A stretch of DNA of 14,497 nucleotides from JANNAV01 sp031384695 (lineage in GTDB: Bacteria > Pseudomonadota > Alphaproteobacteria > Rhodobacterales > Rhodobacteraceae), in NCBI GenBank assembly GCA_031384695.1, contig JANNAV010000173.1, positions 1 to 14,497 of the forward strand, in the 5' to 3' direction. This document shows positions 13,324 through 14,497 of the stretch, piece after piece. How positions within the stretch are numbered: the first letter of the stretch is position 1; each line of letters starts with the position of its first letter. Position numbers and translations under genes: made by a program. Under the pieces are notes generated by a model that was given only the letters and a program-made list of their open reading frames with translations, searched no databases and was not told the origin of the DNA.

Positions 13324-14214
13324 TCAGATATTCTGCCCTGCAATCTGCAGCGCCGCCGCGCGCCCCAATTCGGCATAAATGCCTTTGAACATTGCATCAA
13401 ACGCCACGAAAAACGCGGCATTCAGCCGTTTGCCTGCCGGGGTTTCCGAGAATGCGATGTATCGCGCCAACTCTGCATCATCAAGCGGTTGATAGGCCAA
13501 CGTCAGGAACGGAAACAGCCAGGCCACGGTATCCTTGCGGATCGCCTCTTCCTGCCCCCAGACATCGGCCAGCATTTTCTCTTGGGTCATGCCATTTGCC
13601 AGCGGCCCGCGCCAGGCAACACCCGCTAGCCCCTGCAAAAACGCGAGATTGGCGTTCAGCGCCCCCATCACATTGGATTCCACCAGATCATTCAGGACAA
13701 CATAGCGGTCAAGCTGCCCCGAACGCTCCGGATTTGCCGCCGCAAGCTGCGCATAGGCCTGCTCTGCTGCCCGCTTTGCCGTCTCGTCGAGGAAAGTTTT
13801 GCGCGCGCCGATTTCCAGACCCACGATCCGCCGCCCCAGATCCGATGCGAAAAATTCAAGCCCCGCCGCAACCGCCGCCACATCATCGCGCAATTCATCC
13901 GCAAGGCGTGCCTCAAATTCGGTTCGCATTTTGCGCGTATCATAGACCCGGCCAACGGTGGCGCTCCAGCCATCTGCACCCTCGCCCGCGAAAAGATCGG
14001 CCGCCATCTGCGGCCCATGCGCGATGCCCTCTTGCCGCATAACGTCGAACACCTCGCCGATCCGGATTGCATCTGCCAGCGCCGCAACCTCGCCCCCTGC
14101 CAAGCGAGTGCCAGCCACATCGGCCCCGGGGCCCAATCCCTCCGCCCGCGCAAACGACCCGCCAAGCGCAGCCGCAGCCAGAAACGCCGCAACCAACGTA
14201 TCCCGAATGCGCAT
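13324..14214 (-). CDS. DUF2059 domain protein, secreted
   Basis: This encodes a 296-residue protein with a clear signal peptide: MRIRDTLVAAFLAAAALGG then a cleavage site after SFARA, near residue 24. The mature part is helical. It contains a DUF2059-like block repeated twice: FASDLGRRIVGLEIGARKTF (around 125-145 of the mature region) and YIAFSETPAGKRLNAAFFVA near the C-terminus. Both have the pattern of aromatic, small, GxR(I/L) followed by a helix. DUF2059 has no established biochemical role; the signal peptide points to the periplasm. The start at 14214 gives the cleanest signal peptide and fits a promoter candidate at 14246-14274. An ATG at 14232 (six more residues, AGG 4 bases upstream) is nearly as good. 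The gene is monocistronic and unrelated to its neighbours. Confidence 0.8.
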   Translation of the reverse strand: MRIRDTLVAAFLAAAALGGSFARAEGLGPGADVAGTRLAGGEVAALADAIRIGEVFDVMRQEGIAHGPQMAADLFAGEGADGWSATVGRVYDTRKMRTEFEARLADELRDDVAAVAAGLEFFASDLGRRIVGLEIGARKTFLDETAKRAAEQAYAQLAAANPERSGQLDRYVVLNDLVESNVMGALNANLAFLQGLAGVAWRGPLANGMTQEKMLADVWGQEEAIRKDTVAWLFPFLTLAYQPLDDAELARYIAFSETPAGKRLNAAFFVAFDAMFKGIYAELGRAAALQIAGQNI

Positions 14215-14245
14215 TTTCCGAAGCTCAAGCATTGCACCTGTCGGT

Positions 14246-14274
14246 AAACTAGGCCGCTTCACCCCCGATGCCAA
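14246..14274 (-). promoter_or_regulatory. Possible promoter for the DUF2059 gene
   Basis: On the minus strand TTGGCA (14274-14269) and TAGTTT (14251-14246) are 17 bases apart. The -35 matches 5 of 6 and the -10 matches 3 of 6. The transcript would start near 14240, a few bases before the ATG at 14232 and about 25 before the preferred ATG at 14214. Confidence 0.4.
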
Positions 14275-14339
14275 GTGAGCAGCACCGCCACCGCCGCAAA
14301 TCCCCCGCGCTGGCAGGCAAATGATCCAAGGATAGGGGC

Positions 14340-14368
14340 TTGCAAGCGCGTCCTCGCCCAGCTAAATC
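14340..14368 (+). promoter_or_regulatory. Possible tRNA-Ser promoter
   Basis: TTGCAA (14340-14345) and TAAATC (14363-14368) are 17 bases apart. They end 20 bases before the mature tRNA 5' end, as expected for a tRNA gene with a short 5' leader. The hexamers are only moderate matches. Confidence 0.35.
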
Positions 14369-14388
14369 CCCGCGACGATCCCTACCGC

Positions 14389-14478
14389 GGAGAGGTGGCA
14401 GAGTGGTCGAATGCGGCGGTCTCGAAAACCGTTGTCGGTTTGCGCCGACCCAGGGTTCGAATCCCTGTCTCTCCGCCA
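14389..14478 (+). tRNA. tRNA-Ser (anticodon CGA)
   Basis: This is a 90-base class II tRNA with encoded CCA. The acceptor stem GGAGAGG pairs with TCTCTCC (one G-U at the base), followed by discriminator G and CCA at 14476-14478. The anticodon loop CTCGAAA has CGA at 14423-14425 and reads UCG codons. A long variable arm (GTCGG with CCGAC) marks it as Ser, and the T arm is CAGGG-TTCGAAT-CCCTG. It reads toward the right edge of the window; no precursor terminator is visible in the remaining 19 bases. Confidence 0.97.
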
Positions 14479-14497
14479 CACAGTTTGCGCCCCGGTC

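Noticed and set aside
14249..14479. Minus-strand ORF beginning MAERQGFEPWVGANRQ
   Set aside because: This is a well-known false protein produced by translating the antisense of a tRNA-Ser gene. It overlaps the tRNA fully.

Overview
The window looks like a GC-rich chromosomal segment from an alphaproteobacterium, most likely a member of the Rhodobacterales/Rhodobacteraceae. Evidence for this is the high GC with strong third-position GC bias, a ChpT phosphotransferase (a component of the alphaproteobacterial CckA-ChpT-CtrA relay), the olsB-olsA ornithine-lipid pair, an aerobic COX15-type heme A synthase, an L21 protein with an Ala/Lys/Pro-rich tail, and the gene order rplU-rpmA-GNAT-obgE-proB-proA. 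Almost all genes are housekeeping or metabolic. The only mobile DNA is the right end of an IS110-family insertion sequence at the left edge. I do not see an undescribed defence or mobile system; the most interesting material is small and regulatory.

Layout, left to right. 1-136: 3' end of an IS110-type transposase and a very short IS right end that abuts the stop codon of a convergent transporter gene. 137-3953 (minus): ctaA (heme A synthase), an M32 carboxypeptidase and an MFS transporter, joined by ATGA and GTGA four-base overlaps, so one translationally coupled operon read right to left. 4035-4772 (minus): a TrmJ-like tRNA/rRNA methyltransferase. 4923-5543 (plus): a ThiE/TenI-like protein, transcribed away from trmJ and ending 5 bases from the convergent olsA. 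5549-7161 (minus): olsB-olsA, which make ornithine lipids, overlapping by ATGA. 7305-7478 (minus): a 57-residue DUF3553 protein. 7506-8102 (plus): chpT, starting 27 bases from the DUF3553 start on the other strand.

8111-13108 (minus, read right to left): rplU, rpmA, a GNAT acetyltransferase, a small 51-codon ORF, obgE, proB and proA. The genes are tightly packed, with overlaps at the small ORF/obgE and obgE/proB junctions. rplU-rpmA are preceded by a good sigma70-like promoter and a structured leader. They are separated from the GNAT-obgE-proBA segment by a run of three hairpins, one followed by TTTT. 13324-14214 (minus): a secreted DUF2059 protein. 14389-14478 (plus): tRNA-Ser with anticodon CGA and an encoded CCA end.

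Functionally, rplU/rpmA/obgE form the conserved ribosomal-protein and ribosome-assembly-GTPase cluster, proB/proA provide the first two steps of proline synthesis, olsBA make phosphorus-free membrane lipids, and ctaA supplies heme A to aa3-type cytochrome oxidase. Stretches without genes longer than 100 bases (4773-4922, 7162-7304, 12244-12379, 13109-13323, 14215-14388) are described as promoter, leader, terminator or ORF candidates below. No gene-free stretch exceeds about 220 bases.
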